Source: Rhizobium grahamii CCGE 502 (GTDB taxonomy: Bacteria > Pseudomonadota > Alphaproteobacteria > Rhizobiales > Rhizobiaceae). Taken from it: DNA of 64,000 bases. Position numbers and translations under genes: made by a program. The DNA lies in assembly GCF_000298315.2 (NCBI RefSeq), contig NZ_AEYE02000034.1, positions 21,032-85,031 on the forward strand, read 5' to 3'. Positions 26,362-36,240 of the stretch are shown here, in pieces (the stretch's first letter is position 1; the number at the start of each line of letters is the position of its first letter). The notes beneath the pieces are model-generated. The model made no database searches. It was not told where the DNA came from and saw nothing but the letters and a program-made list of their open reading frames with translations.

Positions 26362-27233
26362 CTCCCGACGCTGCGCTCATTCTGTGCCGCTTTTCCCTTT
26401 ATGGCTCTGCCATGTTCTTGTGGGGAGCGTCCGCGTACCTCGGCTGGTTCGTTCCATCGGGATTGGCTGCACAGGTGGGCCAGCAGTTGCGCACCTGGTA
26501 TCGCCTCGCACTGTTTCTGGTCGTCATCACGACCGCCCTGACGCTTCCACTGCAGGCTGCAACGATCGGCGAGGGATGGACCGACGCGTTTCAGCCGAAG
26601 ATGCTTAAGTCTATCCTGGGCGAGACCAACGTTGGCCAGGCCTGGATTGGCCAGGCCTGCGCGACCGTCTTTCTCCTCCTGTCGTTCGTGGTGCCATTTG
26701 TCGGGCGACGCGCGATAGCCGTCGGTGCAGCACCGCTTTTGATCAGCGCGACGATGACCGGTCACGCCGCCATGAACAGTGGCTGGCTACGACCCCTGCA
26801 CCGCATCAACGACGGTCTTCATCTCCTGTCGGGAGGCGCCTGGATCGGTGCGCTTCCCGCCATCGTGGTTATCCTTCCTAAACTTCGTGAACCAATGTGG
26901 CAGCAGGACGCTCGTCTTGCATTGACACGGTTTTCGACAGCGGGACATGTGGCCGTCGGGCTGGTGATCACAACAGGTATCGCCAACACCATACTTGTCG
27001 TCAAAGCCCCTCCAATAGACTGGCAGATAGACTATCAACGTCTCCTCGGTATCAAGATCTTGATCGTCTGCCTTCTGGTCGGGATCGCGATCAACAATCG
27101 CTATATCCTTGTTCCGAGGCTCGGCCGGAGCGCGACCCTGGGATGGTTGAAGTGGGCCACCATTGCGGAAATGGCTTTCGGCTTCCTTGTCCTTGGCCTT
27201 GTTGCCGTCTTCGGCACGTTGCAACCGACGTAA
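26358..27233 (+). CDS. copD: Copper resistance membrane protein CopD
   Basis: Inner-membrane protein of 291 residues with about eight hydrophobic segments (YGSAMFLWGASAYLGWFV, LALFLVVITTALTLPL, ACATVFLLLSFVVPFVG, LSGGAWIGALPAIVVILPKL, VGLVITTGIANTILVV, ILIVCLLVGIAINNRYI, FGFLVLGLVAVFGTL). The CopD signature SGGAWIGALP and the ARLALTRFSTAGHVAV motif are present. CopC delivers copper to CopD for import. The GTG start overlaps copC's stop, so the two are coupled. Confidence 0.93.
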   Translation: MTPDAALILCRFSLYGSAMFLWGASAYLGWFVPSGLAAQVGQQLRTWYRLALFLVVITTALTLPLQAATIGEGWTDAFQPKMLKSILGETNVGQAWIGQACATVFLLLSFVVPFVGRRAIAVGAAPLLISATMTGHAAMNSGWLRPLHRINDGLHLLSGGAWIGALPAIVVILPKLREPMWQQDARLALTRFSTAGHVAVGLVITTGIANTILVVKAPPIDWQIDYQRLLGIKILIVCLLVGIAINNRYILVPRLGRSATLGWLKWATIAEMAFGFLVLGLVAVFGTLQPT

Positions 27234-27341
27234 GCTCCTCGAGCGACCTACGTCAAATAACGGTGGCGAGGCAATTTGAGCTTTATGCTTGCCGTTCGCC
27301 GTGCCATTTTCCCGGCAAAGCTGCATTGAAAGAGGCAACCC

Positions 27342-27944
27342 ATGTTTTCAAAAACGAAAAGATTCAACATCGCACTCGCGGCTTGCGTTCTTGTTCCTTC
27401 GCTTGCCTTCGCCCATCCAGGCGACGGCCAAACGCTCGGGTTTTTTCATGGCTTCGTTCATCCGGTGGCGGGACTTGACCATGTGCTCGCGATGGTCCTC
27501 GTTGGCATCCTCGCATGGCAGCTCGGCGGTCGTGCGCTATTCGCGGTGCCAACCGCTTTTGTGTCGTTGATGGCTCTCGGCGGCGCGCTTGGAGCAGCGA
27601 AGATTTCCGTGCCCTTCGTTGAAACCGGCATCGCCCTATCCGTCATTGTACTTGGTGCCGCTATTGCAATCGAAATATGGATGCCGGTTGCCCTCGCGAC
27701 GGGCGCCGTTGGTCTATTTGCAGTCTTTCATGGACATGCCCATGGCCTTGAGATGCCCGAAGCGGCTGGCAGGATCGCCTATGCAGCCGGGTTCTTGGTG
27801 GCAACCGCAATACTGCACGGCCTTGGGATCCTGGTGGGCTGGCTAATAGGCAAGGCAACCGAACGCCACGGGAAAATCGTCACCCGCGCGGGCGGAAGCA
27901 TTGCAGCACTGGCCGGCTTCGGCCTTCTCACAGGACTTATCTGA
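27342..27944 (+). CDS. HupE/UreJ family membrane protein
   Basis: 200 residues. An N-terminal signal (ALAACVLVPSLAFAHPGDG) is followed by HxGFxHPVAGLDHVLAMV, the HupE/UreJ motif whose His and Asp are proposed metal ligands, then five to six membrane segments with an FHGHAHGLEMPE loop. Members are permeases or accessory proteins for nickel or cobalt. Its position 108 nt after copD could indicate a role with copper, or with the cobalt needed by the B12 cluster further along; neither is shown by the sequence. Confidence 0.88.
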   Translation: MFSKTKRFNIALAACVLVPSLAFAHPGDGQTLGFFHGFVHPVAGLDHVLAMVLVGILAWQLGGRALFAVPTAFVSLMALGGALGAAKISVPFVETGIALSVIVLGAAIAIEIWMPVALATGAVGLFAVFHGHAHGLEMPEAAGRIAYAAGFLVATAILHGLGILVGWLIGKATERHGKIVTRAGGSIAALAGFGLLTGLI

Positions 27945-27979
27945 TGTGGCGATACTGATCCCCCACGTCGACCCGAACT

Positions 27980-28378
27980 CTACACCAAGCGGCGCGCTTC
28001 GAGTGCTTCCTGGAGGGACTTTTGCACGATTGACGGCGTCGCAGGTTTTTTGACGACACCGAGAGCGCCGCGGATGCGGCCCTCGACCATCTCAGGATTT
28101 CCCGTCATGAAAACAACCGTAACGCCAAACTCGTCGACAAGACGTTGACCAATGTCAGGCCCCGTCGCACCGTCTGCTAGATTGACGTCGACAAACGCAA
28201 TATCGGCTTTTGGCGCAAGCGTAAGAGCCTGCTCCGTGTCGCGTGCAAGACCAACGACATCGAGACCCATTCCTGTTACGGTTGCTTCCAGATCAAGCGC
28301 AATCAGGAATTCGTCTTCCACGATCATGACCTTGCGTGCGCTGTCTCCGGTGAACTTGTTTTCCGCCCGGCCGAACAT
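27980..28378 (-). CDS. Single-domain response regulator
   Basis: Stand-alone receiver domain of 132 residues with no output domain. Acidic pair E21-D22 (VMIVEDEFLI), phosphoacceptor D64 in IAFVDVNLADG, Thr in VVFMTGNPE and the Lys in GVVKKPATP are all in place, so it should be phosphorylated. ATG 28378 has AAAGGGG upstream; the open frame extends to 28462 without support. Such receivers serve as phosphate sinks or act through protein contacts. It converges on the HupE-like gene. Confidence 0.9.
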   Translation of the reverse strand: MFGRAENKFTGDSARKVMIVEDEFLIALDLEATVTGMGLDVVGLARDTEQALTLAPKADIAFVDVNLADGATGPDIGQRLVDEFGVTVVFMTGNPEMVEGRIRGALGVVKKPATPSIVQKSLQEALEARRLV

Positions 28379-28622
28379 AAGTGCCCCTTTAAATCCACAT
28401 CCACTTGATCGCCTTGCGTAGGCCTTGCGGAAACGGGACGTAAGCGAAATGGTTCCGGACATGCAGAGTTGTTGTTGCCAAACCAGTCGGATTGGACGAG
28501 TGCCGGCTATGCATGCTTGCGGTCTGCAAGGTGATTGTCAGACAGCGTTTTGCCTGTGTTGACAACTGGATAGAGAGTGCCGAGAGTGCAGGCCTGATCA
28601 GCGCCAGCATCTTGGGGGACGT

Positions 28623-31600
28623 ATGTTTGTACGCGCGTTTTTTGCCGTTGCCGTGACCCTTATCTCGGTCAGCTTACCGACAGCAGCTGCCGAGACCACA
28701 CGCACCATACAGACGGTTCAGGATGCCGATTACTTCGGCTTCGACCTGCGCACGGAACAGAACCTCACCCTGGATCAGTGCAAGTCGTCCTGCATAGGCG
28801 ACAAGTCCTGCAAGGCCTTCACCTATAATCCGAAGGTGAAATGGTGCTTCCTTAAATCCGACTTCAAGACGATGAATGCTTTCCCCGGCGCCATCGCTGG
28901 CAAGATCGTCGAGACTTCCGCCGCTAAGAAGGAACCGGACATTGGTGCGGCTCCCCGCCTCACCTTCCTGTCCGGCGACGTTATCCAGCAGGCCCGCGAC
29001 GACAAGTCCAATCTTGAAGTGGCTGACGATCAGCAGGGCCAGAGTGCCGACAGCCTGATCGCCAATGGTCGCCTCGACCTGACGTCAGGCAACGCCATCG
29101 ACGCCGTGAAATCTCTTCGAAGTGCGCTCGCTCTCTCCGCTGATGACGCCGCACTGTGGCTGGAGACGGCCCGCGCGGCCGACAGCTTCGTCCAGACCGA
29201 CGACAACAATGGCAGCGACCTCTACGGACAGGCCGTCCTTGCCGCCGTCAACGGCTATGAGCTGACGCGGACGACGGCGAGCCGTGCGGAGGCGCTGGCC
29301 GTCCTTGCCGCCGCCCTCGACAAGAATGCAAATTATCGTGCCGCACTCAACGCCTACAAGGCGAGCCTCGCACTGGTCAGCTCGAAGGATGTCCAGGCGG
29401 CGTTCCTGAAGCTGAAGGCGACTCACGGGTTTCGCATGACGGAGCATACCGTCGATGCCGACGGTGCAAACCCTCGCGCCTGTACGACATTCTCGGAAAC
29501 GCTGGTCAAGACGATCGACTACACCGCCTTCGTGACCTTGAACGGCGCCGCGCCCAAGGCTCTCGAGACCAAGGACAAGCAGATATGCATCGAGGGGCTG
29601 GCACACGGCGAGAACTACAAGATCACCTTTCGTACTGGCCTTCCGTCTTCCGTGGACGAAGTCCTGGAGGTGCCGGTCAGCCTCGATATCTATGTCAAGG
29701 ATCGCACGGCAAGCGTACGCTTCACGGGGGACAGTTTCGTCCTGCCTTCGACCGTCCGTCGCGGGATCCCGATCGTTTCGGTCAACATGGCTTCCGCCGA
29801 TCTCAAGCTCTATCGCATTGGCGATCGCGGCATCGCGTCGCTTTTGACGAGCTCGCAGTTCCTGACACAGATCGATGGCTATAGCGCGCAGCGGATCGAG
29901 GACGAAACCGGCGAACTGGTCTGGCAAGGGTCGATCGATGTCGCCAATGATCTCAACAAGGATGTCGTCACCAGCTTCCCGGTGGATGAGGCGCTGCCAG
30001 AGCGCAAACCGGGCGTCTATGTTCTGACGGCAACGGCGCCAAACGCCCCGAACCAGGACTGGAATGCCCAGGCGACGCAATGGTTTGTCGTTTCCGATAT
30101 CGGCATCACGACATATGCAGGTACGGATGGCCTCAATGTCTTCACCCGCTCGCTAGCTTCGGCAAGGCCGATCGCTGGCGTAGAGCTGCAGCTTCTGGCG
30201 AAGAACAACGAGGTGCTCGGCACCGCGACCACGGATGAGAACGGCCGCGCGACGTTCACCGCCGGCTTGATGCGCGCCACGGCTGCCCTGACCCCCGCTG
30301 TTATTACCGCCAGGAAGAGTGACTCAGACTACGTCTTCCTCGACATGACCCGAGCGGGATTTGACCTCTCCGATCGGGGCGTCACAGGGCGCGGGTCTCC
30401 CGGTGCCATCGACGTCTTGAGTTGGACCGAGCGCGGCATATACCGCGCCGGCGAGACGGTCCATGCCGCTGCCCTTGCCCGCGATACCGATGGCAAGGCG
30501 ATCGAGAACCTGCCGCTGACCTTCATCTTCCTGCGCCCCGATGGTGTCGAGGACCGCCGGATCGTCAGCCAGACCAGCAATGTCGGCGGCTATGCCGTCG
30601 ACCTGCCCGTTCAGGAAAGCGCCATGCGCGGCACCTGGACGATGAACATTCATACCGACCCAAAAGGCTCGCTGATCGCGACAAAAACCTTCCTCGTCGA
30701 TGATTTCGTGCCCGATCGCACCGACATGGAGATCAAGACCGAAGCAAAAATCATCGGTACGGAAACGTCTTCGACAATCAACATCAGCGGCAAGTATCTC
30801 TATGGCGCGCCAGCAGCAGGACTGTCGCTGGAAGGCGATGTCGTGATCAAGCCCACCCGCCAGGCGGAGGCCTTCCCCGGATATTTCTTTGGCCTCGCCG
30901 ACGAGGAAGCGAGCGAAGACACACGCCAGACCATAGAAGGCCTGCCCGACCTCGACGAAAATGGCGATGCTGTCACTGAGCTGACTGTCGGCGATCTGCC
31001 CGCGACGACGCAACTTCTGAGCGCCACCGTCTACATAAGGATGCAGGAAGCCGGTGGTCGTGCCATCGAGCGTTCGCTTGTCCTTCCCGTTAGGAACCAG
31101 GGCCCGATGATCGGCATCAAGCCGGAATTTTCCGGCGACCTTGGCGAGAACTCGATCGCGAACTTCACCGTTATCGGGGTCGATACAGACGGCGGGAAGC
31201 AGGTTATGAGTGGCCTGCGCTGGAAGCTCTATAAGCTAAATCGGGACTACCAATGGTATCGCGACGGTACCGCCTGGAAATACGAGCCGATCTATACCGC
31301 CGAGCAGGTTGCCAACGGCAATGTCGATGCATCTCTGGACGGAGCAAAGATATCGTCTCCCGTCGCCTGGGGGCGTTACCGCCTCGAAGTCGAAAGTACT
31401 GAGACCGACGGACCTGCAACAAGCGTGGAATTCGACGCAGGCTGGTTCGTCCAGGCGACGTCGACGGAAACGCCGGATGGGCTCGAGATTGCGCTCGACA
31501 AGGACAGCTACAAGATTGGTGAGACGGCCAGGCTTAAGGTCTCGTCGCGCTACGCCGGCGAATTGATGATCGCAGCCGGAACGGAAAATCTCGTGGCCGT

Positions 31601-34091
31601 GCAGAACGCATCAATTGGTGAGAAGGGCGGCGAAGTCGATATTCCCGTCACCTCAAATTGGGGTGCCGGTGCCTATGTGACCGCCACGTTGTTTCGCCCG
31701 GGTGACGCGCAGGAAAGCCACATGCCGATGCGCTCGATCGGCGTGACATGGCTGAAGGTTGATCCGGCGGAGCGCTCGTTGCAGGTTGCGATCGATGCGC
31801 CGGAAAAGATGTTGCCGCGGGCGTCCTTGCCGATCACCCTTGCCGTTGCCGGCTCTGGCGCCAATGAGGATGCCTATGTGACCGTTGCCGCCGTTGATGT
31901 CGGCATCCTCAATCTGACCCGCTACGAACCGCCCAACCCAGAAGACTGGTATTTTGGCCAGCGGCAGCTTGGGCTTGAGATCCGCGATCTCTACGGACGG
32001 CTGATCGACGGTTCGCTCGGCGCTACCGGCATGCTGAGGACAGGCGGGGACGGAGGTGCTGTGGCACTTCAGGGAAGCCCGCCGACGCAAAAGCTTGTCG
32101 CCTTCTTCTCCGGTCCAGTGAAGCTCGATGCCGAAGGCAAGGCAACGGTGAGTTTCGATATTCCGCAGTTTAACGGGACGGCCCGGCTCATGGCGGTTGC
32201 CTGGTCGAAAGCCGGCGTTGGCCACGCAACGAAGGACGTCGTCATCCGCGATCCGGTCGTGGTGACGGCGAGCCTCCCGCGCTTCCTGGCGCCTGGAGAT
32301 ACGTCCGAGCTTCGGCTCGATATTGCCAATACGGATGCGCCAGCAGGCGATTTCAAGCTGACTGTTGCCGGTAATGAGGCTGTGGGGGTCAATCAGGCCG
32401 CGCAGACGATCCATCTGGAGGCGGGAGCCAAATCAGCCGTCACGCTCGCTGTTGTCGGCAAGCAGCCGGGCAATGGCAGCGTTTCGATCAATCTTGCTGA
32501 CGCCGCCGGCCTGTCGCTGAATCAGACGGTCGACGTCCCCGTCCGACCGGCTGCTCTGCCGATGACTGAACGCCGAGTGCTTGCGCTCAATCCCGCTACG
32601 AAACTCGCCATCGACAGCGCCTTGTTAGCCGACAGCGTGCTGCCAGGCGCCTCTGTGAGCGTCAGCGTCACGCGTTCGGCCGCATTTGACATTCCTGCCC
32701 TGCTGATGTCGCTAGATCGCTACCCGCTCGGATGCGCAGAGCAAACGACCAGCCGTGCCTTGCCGCTGCTCTATCTGAGCGAGCTTGCCAGACAGGCTGG
32801 CTTAGAGGATGACGCAGAGGTCAAGAAACGGGTACAGGATGCGATCTATCGGGTGCTCTCCTATCAAGCCTCGGCCGGGAGTTTTGGCCTGTGGGGACCT
32901 GATAGCGGCGATCTCTGGCTCGATTCCTATGTCTCCGATTTCCTCACCCGCGCACGCGAGCAGAAATACGATGTCCCGGAGCTCGCTTTCGCACAGGCGC
33001 TGGAAAACCTTCAGAACGCGCTGAGCTACGATGTCAATGTCAAGGAACAAGGGGACCAGATCGCCTATGCCCTCTATGTTCTCGCCCGCAACAAGAAAGC
33101 CGCGATCAGCGACCTTCGTTATTATGCCGATACAATGATCAACGACTTCCCGACGCCACTTGCCAAGGCTCATATTGCCGCGGCACTGGCCCTCTATGGC
33201 GATGCGACCCGTTCGAAAAACATCTTCGTCGACGCCCTGCAGATGTCGGAACAGTCGATGATAACGCGCGTCAATCTCTCGAGGACGGACTATGGCTCGA
33301 TCCTGCGAGATGGAGCTGCAATCCTGGCGCTTGCCGCCGAGAGCCGTCCGGTTCCACCCGTGGTTGCGGAACTGGCGAAAGCAGTCGCCAAGGAATGGAG
33401 CCGCAGCAAATACACAAGCACACAGGAACAAGCCTGGATGCTGCTTGCCGCGCGCGCTATCCAGGGCGGTGATGATTCGATCAAGATCGATGTCAACGGC
33501 GCGTTTCACAATGGCGCCTACATGGCAAAGATGACGGGCGACGCCTTGCTCGGCAACAGCCTTGCGCTCACCAACCAGACCGGAGAGCCACTCTCGGCTG
33601 TCGTGACGACGGTTGCCGCCCCCGTCGTGCCGCCGCCCGCGGGTGGCGATGGCTTTGCCATCGAGCGTACCTACTACACGATGGATGGCGAGGAGACGAA
33701 TGTCACCGAGGCCACGCAGAATCAACGCTATGTCGTTGTCCTCCACATCACGGAAAGCAACAACTGGCCGTCGCGGATCGTCGTGACGGACCTTCTGCCC
33801 GCCGGCTTCCAGATCGACAATCCGAGCCTGGTCGACAGCGCCCAACTGACGAACTTCGACTGGATCGGCGAGGTGACGGCTGCCCACACCGAATTCCGGA
33901 ACGACCGGTTCGTGGCCGCATTCAATCGGTCGGCGGCCGACAACCGTGAAATCAATGTCGCCTATGTCGTGCGCGCCGTGACTACAGGCACTTACGATCA
34001 TCCGGCCGCCGTCGTCGAGGACATGTATCGACCGCAGCTCTTTGCGCGGACCGCAACCGGCAAGATGGAGGTCACAGCAGCGTCGAAATGA
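28623..34091 (+). CDS. yfhM: Large bacterial alpha-2-macroglobulin with PAN/Apple-like N terminus
   Basis: 1822-residue envelope protein that traps proteases. A signal peptide (MFVRAFFAVAVTLISVSLPTAAA) leads to a Cys-rich PAN/Apple-like module (LDQCKSSCIGDKSCKAFTYN...WCFLKSDF), a helical segment, and many macroglobulin beta domains. The thioester motif is intact: C1371-A-E-Q1374 within YPLGCAEQTTSRAL, followed by the alpha-helical toroid region. The bait region lies somewhere between. It overlaps pbpC by 4 nt, the conserved bacterial pairing in which A2M inactivates invading proteases and PbpC mends peptidoglycan. The N terminus lacks the lipobox Cys of the E. coli protein, so it is probably periplasmic. 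The symbol is by analogy. Confidence 0.93.
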   Translation: MFVRAFFAVAVTLISVSLPTAAAETTRTIQTVQDADYFGFDLRTEQNLTLDQCKSSCIGDKSCKAFTYNPKVKWCFLKSDFKTMNAFPGAIAGKIVETSAAKKEPDIGAAPRLTFLSGDVIQQARDDKSNLEVADDQQGQSADSLIANGRLDLTSGNAIDAVKSLRSALALSADDAALWLETARAADSFVQTDDNNGSDLYGQAVLAAVNGYELTRTTASRAEALAVLAAALDKNANYRAALNAYKASLALVSSKDVQAAFLKLKATHGFRMTEHTVDADGANPRACTTFSETLVKTIDYTAFVTLNGAAPKALETKDKQICIEGLAHGENYKITFRTGLPSSVDEVLEVPVSLDIYVKDRTASVRFTGDSFVLPSTVRRGIPIVSVNMASADLKLYRIGDRGIASLLTSSQFLTQIDGYSAQRIEDETGELVWQGSIDVANDLNKDVVTSFPVDEALPERKPGVYVLTATAPNAPNQDWNAQATQWFVVSDIGITTYAGTDGLNVFTRSLASARPIAGVELQLLAKNNEVLGTATTDENGRATFTAGLMRATAALTPAVITARKSDSDYVFLDMTRAGFDLSDRGVTGRGSPGAIDVLSWTERGIYRAGETVHAAALARDTDGKAIENLPLTFIFLRPDGVEDRRIVSQTSNVGGYAVDLPVQESAMRGTWTMNIHTDPKGSLIATKTFLVDDFVPDRTDMEIKTEAKIIGTETSSTINISGKYLYGAPAAGLSLEGDVVIKPTRQAEAFPGYFFGLADEEASEDTRQTIEGLPDLDENGDAVTELTVGDLPATTQLLSATVYIRMQEAGGRAIERSLVLPVRNQGPMIGIKPEFSGDLGENSIANFTVIGVDTDGGKQVMSGLRWKLYKLNRDYQWYRDGTAWKYEPIYTAEQVANGNVDASLDGAKISSPVAWGRYRLEVESTETDGPATSVEFDAGWFVQATSTETPDGLEIALDKDSYKIGETARLKVSSRYAGELMIAAGTENLVAVQNASIGEKGGEVDIPVTSNWGAGAYVTATLFRPGDAQESHMPMRSIGVTWLKVDPAERSLQVAIDAPEKMLPRASLPITLAVAGSGANEDAYVTVAAVDVGILNLTRYEPPNPEDWYFGQRQLGLEIRDLYGRLIDGSLGATGMLRTGGDGGAVALQGSPPTQKLVAFFSGPVKLDAEGKATVSFDIPQFNGTARLMAVAWSKAGVGHATKDVVIRDPVVVTASLPRFLAPGDTSELRLDIANTDAPAGDFKLTVAGNEAVGVNQAAQTIHLEAGAKSAVTLAVVGKQPGNGSVSINLADAAGLSLNQTVDVPVRPAALPMTERRVLALNPATKLAIDSALLADSVLPGASVSVSVTRSAAFDIPALLMSLDRYPLGCAEQTTSRALPLLYLSELARQAGLEDDAEVKKRVQDAIYRVLSYQASAGSFGLWGPDSGDLWLDSYVSDFLTRAREQKYDVPELAFAQALENLQNALSYDVNVKEQGDQIAYALYVLARNKKAAISDLRYYADTMINDFPTPLAKAHIAAALALYGDATRSKNIFVDALQMSEQSMITRVNLSRTDYGSILRDGAAILALAAESRPVPPVVAELAKAVAKEWSRSKYTSTQEQAWMLLAARAIQGGDDSIKIDVNGAFHNGAYMAKMTGDALLGNSLALTNQTGEPLSAVVTTVAAPVVPPPAGGDGFAIERTYYTMDGEETNVTEATQNQRYVVVLHITESNNWPSRIVVTDLLPAGFQIDNPSLVDSAQLTNFDWIGEVTAAHTEFRNDRFVAAFNRSAADNREINVAYVVRAVTTGTYDHPAAVVEDMYRPQLFARTATGKMEVTAASK

Positions 34092-36169
34092 GATCTGGAA
34101 GAAAGCTCGCGATCGGAAGTGCTGCCGGCATACTCCTTGCCGGTGCCGGCATGGTCGTCCTCGACGTCGCCGACGGAGCGTATCCGCCGCCGCTCGCCAT
34201 GGCAGACATAGTTTCGGCCGAAGTGCTCGACAAGGACGGTCAGTTGCTGCGTGCATTCGCAATCCCTGGAGGTCTCTGGCGGCTGAAGACTACCGTGGCC
34301 GACGTCGATCCGCAGTTTCTCAAGATGCTCGTCGCCTACGAGGACCGGCGGTTCTACACCCATGCCGGTGTCGATTTGCAGGCCATCGGACGTGCCGTGC
34401 TCCAGCTCGTCATCCATGGCCGCATCGTTTCCGGAGCATCGACGCTATCAATGCAGGTCGCCCGGCTCATCGAACCGCGGCAAGGTCGCTCGCTGTCGGC
34501 AAAACTTCTGCAAATGGCGCGTGCCATCCAGATTGAGCGTCGCCTTTCCAAGGAGCAGATCCTCGATCTCTATCTGACGCATGCCCCGTATGGCGGCAAT
34601 CTCGAGGGGGTGCGCGCCGCAAGCCTTGCTTATTTTGGCAAGGAACCGCGGCGGCTAACCGTTGCGGAGGCCGCTCTCCTTGTCGCGCTGCCACAGCTGC
34701 CCGAAAGGCGCCGGCCGGATCGCAATTTAGCGACAGCCGAGGCGGCGCGTAAACGGGTGCTGGAGCGTGTCGCCGTTGCAGAGGCTGTCGGCGAGGGTGA
34801 AGCGGCGCGTGCGGAAGTCGTACCGGTGCCGTCTCGACGCATGCAGCTCCCGGCGATTGCAGCCCATGTCGGCGAAACAGCGCGACGCACGGATCCAAAA
34901 GCGCTGCGATACCAGACAACCCTGAAGAAACAAGTGCAGACGGGATTGGAAGCAGTCGCCCGGGCCTCCGCCCTGAGGCTCGGCCCGAAACTGTCGATCG
35001 CCATGGTCATGGCCGATGCCCAGACGGGCGACATCATCGGTGAGGTTGGCTCCGCCGACTATTTCGACGCCAGCCGCTCTGGCTGGGTTGACATGACGCG
35101 CGCCAGTCGTTCGCCGGGCTCCACCCTGAAGCCGTTCATCTATGGCCTCGCATTCGAGGAAGGTCTCGTCAGCCAGGAGACAATCATCGAAGATCGCCCC
35201 GCCGATTTTTTCGGCTACCGGCCGCGGAATTTCGACATGAGCTACCAGGGGGATGTCACGGTGCGCGAAGCATTGCAATTGTCGCTGAACGTCCCGGCGG
35301 TCAAGTTGCTCGATGCCGTCAATCCGGCCAAGCTATTGATCCGCTTTCGCCGCGCCGAGGTGCGCCCTCTGTTGCCGCCGAATGAAACGCCCGGCCTGGC
35401 AATCGGGCTCGGGGGCCTCGGCATAACGCTGAAGGATCTGGTACAGCTTTACACGGCACTCGCCAATCGCGGCCAGCCAGTTCGCATCGGCGATGGCGTT
35501 AACGACCGGCCGGGCAAGATCGACGGCGAGGGAATGCTCGATCCGGTGGCCTCCTGGAATGTCGCCGATATCCTCTCGGGCGTCATTCCACCAGCTGGCG
35601 CACCGAGACGCGGCATCGCTTACAAAACCGGCACCAGCTACGGGTATCGCGATGCCTGGTCCGTGGGATACGATGGCCGCTACGTGCTCGGCGTCTGGGT
35701 CGGTCGACCCGATAATGGTTCCGTTCCCGGGCTGACAGGATACGGAACTGCTGCTCCCATCCTGTTTGAAGGTTTTGCAAAATCGGGGATTGCGACGACG
35801 CCCCTTCCCCGCCCGCCCTCAGGTGCAGCACGGATCGCCCAGGCCGACCTGCCGATAAGCCAACGCCGCTTTGCCATCAATGCGGGTGGTCTCCTTGCGA
35901 TGTCGAGCCGCGAGCAGGCACCGCAGATCGTTTATCCGCCCGAAGGGGCCCACGTCGATCTCGGGGCACGAACCGGAGACGGTTTGCCGCTGATGTTGAA
36001 GCTGCAGGGCGGGCGAGGTCCTTTCCGGTGGCTTGCGAACGGCAAGCCGTTGCCGGATATGTCCAGGCGGCGTACCAACCAATGGATCCCCGACGGTGCC
36101 GGCTACTCAAAGCTGACGGTGATTGACGCTATAGGTCGGGCGGCGAGCGTCGGCGTCTATATTGAATGA
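34088..36169 (+). CDS. pbpC: Penicillin-binding protein 1C (glycosyltransferase/transpeptidase)
   Basis: Class A PBP, 693 residues, anchored by an N-terminal membrane helix (LAIGSAAGILLAGAGMVVLDVA). The GT51 domain has catalytic E85 in YEDRRFYTHAGVD and GASTLSMQVARL. The transpeptidase domain has S345-T-L-K348 in SPGSTLKPFIYG, SLN in LQLSLNVPA, and K513-T-G-T in YKTGTSYG. The C-terminal BiPBP-C domain (IVYPPEGAHVDLG...FRWLANGKPL) is characteristic of PBP1C. It starts inside the end of the A2M gene (ATGA), so the pair is co-translated. Confidence 0.95.
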   Translation: MRSGRKLAIGSAAGILLAGAGMVVLDVADGAYPPPLAMADIVSAEVLDKDGQLLRAFAIPGGLWRLKTTVADVDPQFLKMLVAYEDRRFYTHAGVDLQAIGRAVLQLVIHGRIVSGASTLSMQVARLIEPRQGRSLSAKLLQMARAIQIERRLSKEQILDLYLTHAPYGGNLEGVRAASLAYFGKEPRRLTVAEAALLVALPQLPERRRPDRNLATAEAARKRVLERVAVAEAVGEGEAARAEVVPVPSRRMQLPAIAAHVGETARRTDPKALRYQTTLKKQVQTGLEAVARASALRLGPKLSIAMVMADAQTGDIIGEVGSADYFDASRSGWVDMTRASRSPGSTLKPFIYGLAFEEGLVSQETIIEDRPADFFGYRPRNFDMSYQGDVTVREALQLSLNVPAVKLLDAVNPAKLLIRFRRAEVRPLLPPNETPGLAIGLGGLGITLKDLVQLYTALANRGQPVRIGDGVNDRPGKIDGEGMLDPVASWNVADILSGVIPPAGAPRRGIAYKTGTSYGYRDAWSVGYDGRYVLGVWVGRPDNGSVPGLTGYGTAAPILFEGFAKSGIATTPLPRPPSGAARIAQADLPISQRRFAINAGGLLAMSSREQAPQIVYPPEGAHVDLGARTGDGLPLMLKLQGGRGPFRWLANGKPLPDMSRRRTNQWIPDGAGYSKLTVIDAIGRAASVGVYIE

Positions 36170-36240
36170 GGGACGGTCGGCTCTCCAAACCAAGCGCCTG
36201 TTTTCGCAGCCAGTGGCTGTGATCAACCGAAAACATCTCG

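Noticed and set aside
29085-30080. 331-codon minus-strand frame
   Set aside because: Antisense to the alpha-2-macroglobulin gene, no ribosome site or family match.
32802-34262. 486-codon minus-strand frame
   Set aside because: Antisense to the alpha-2-macroglobulin gene; no family resemblance.
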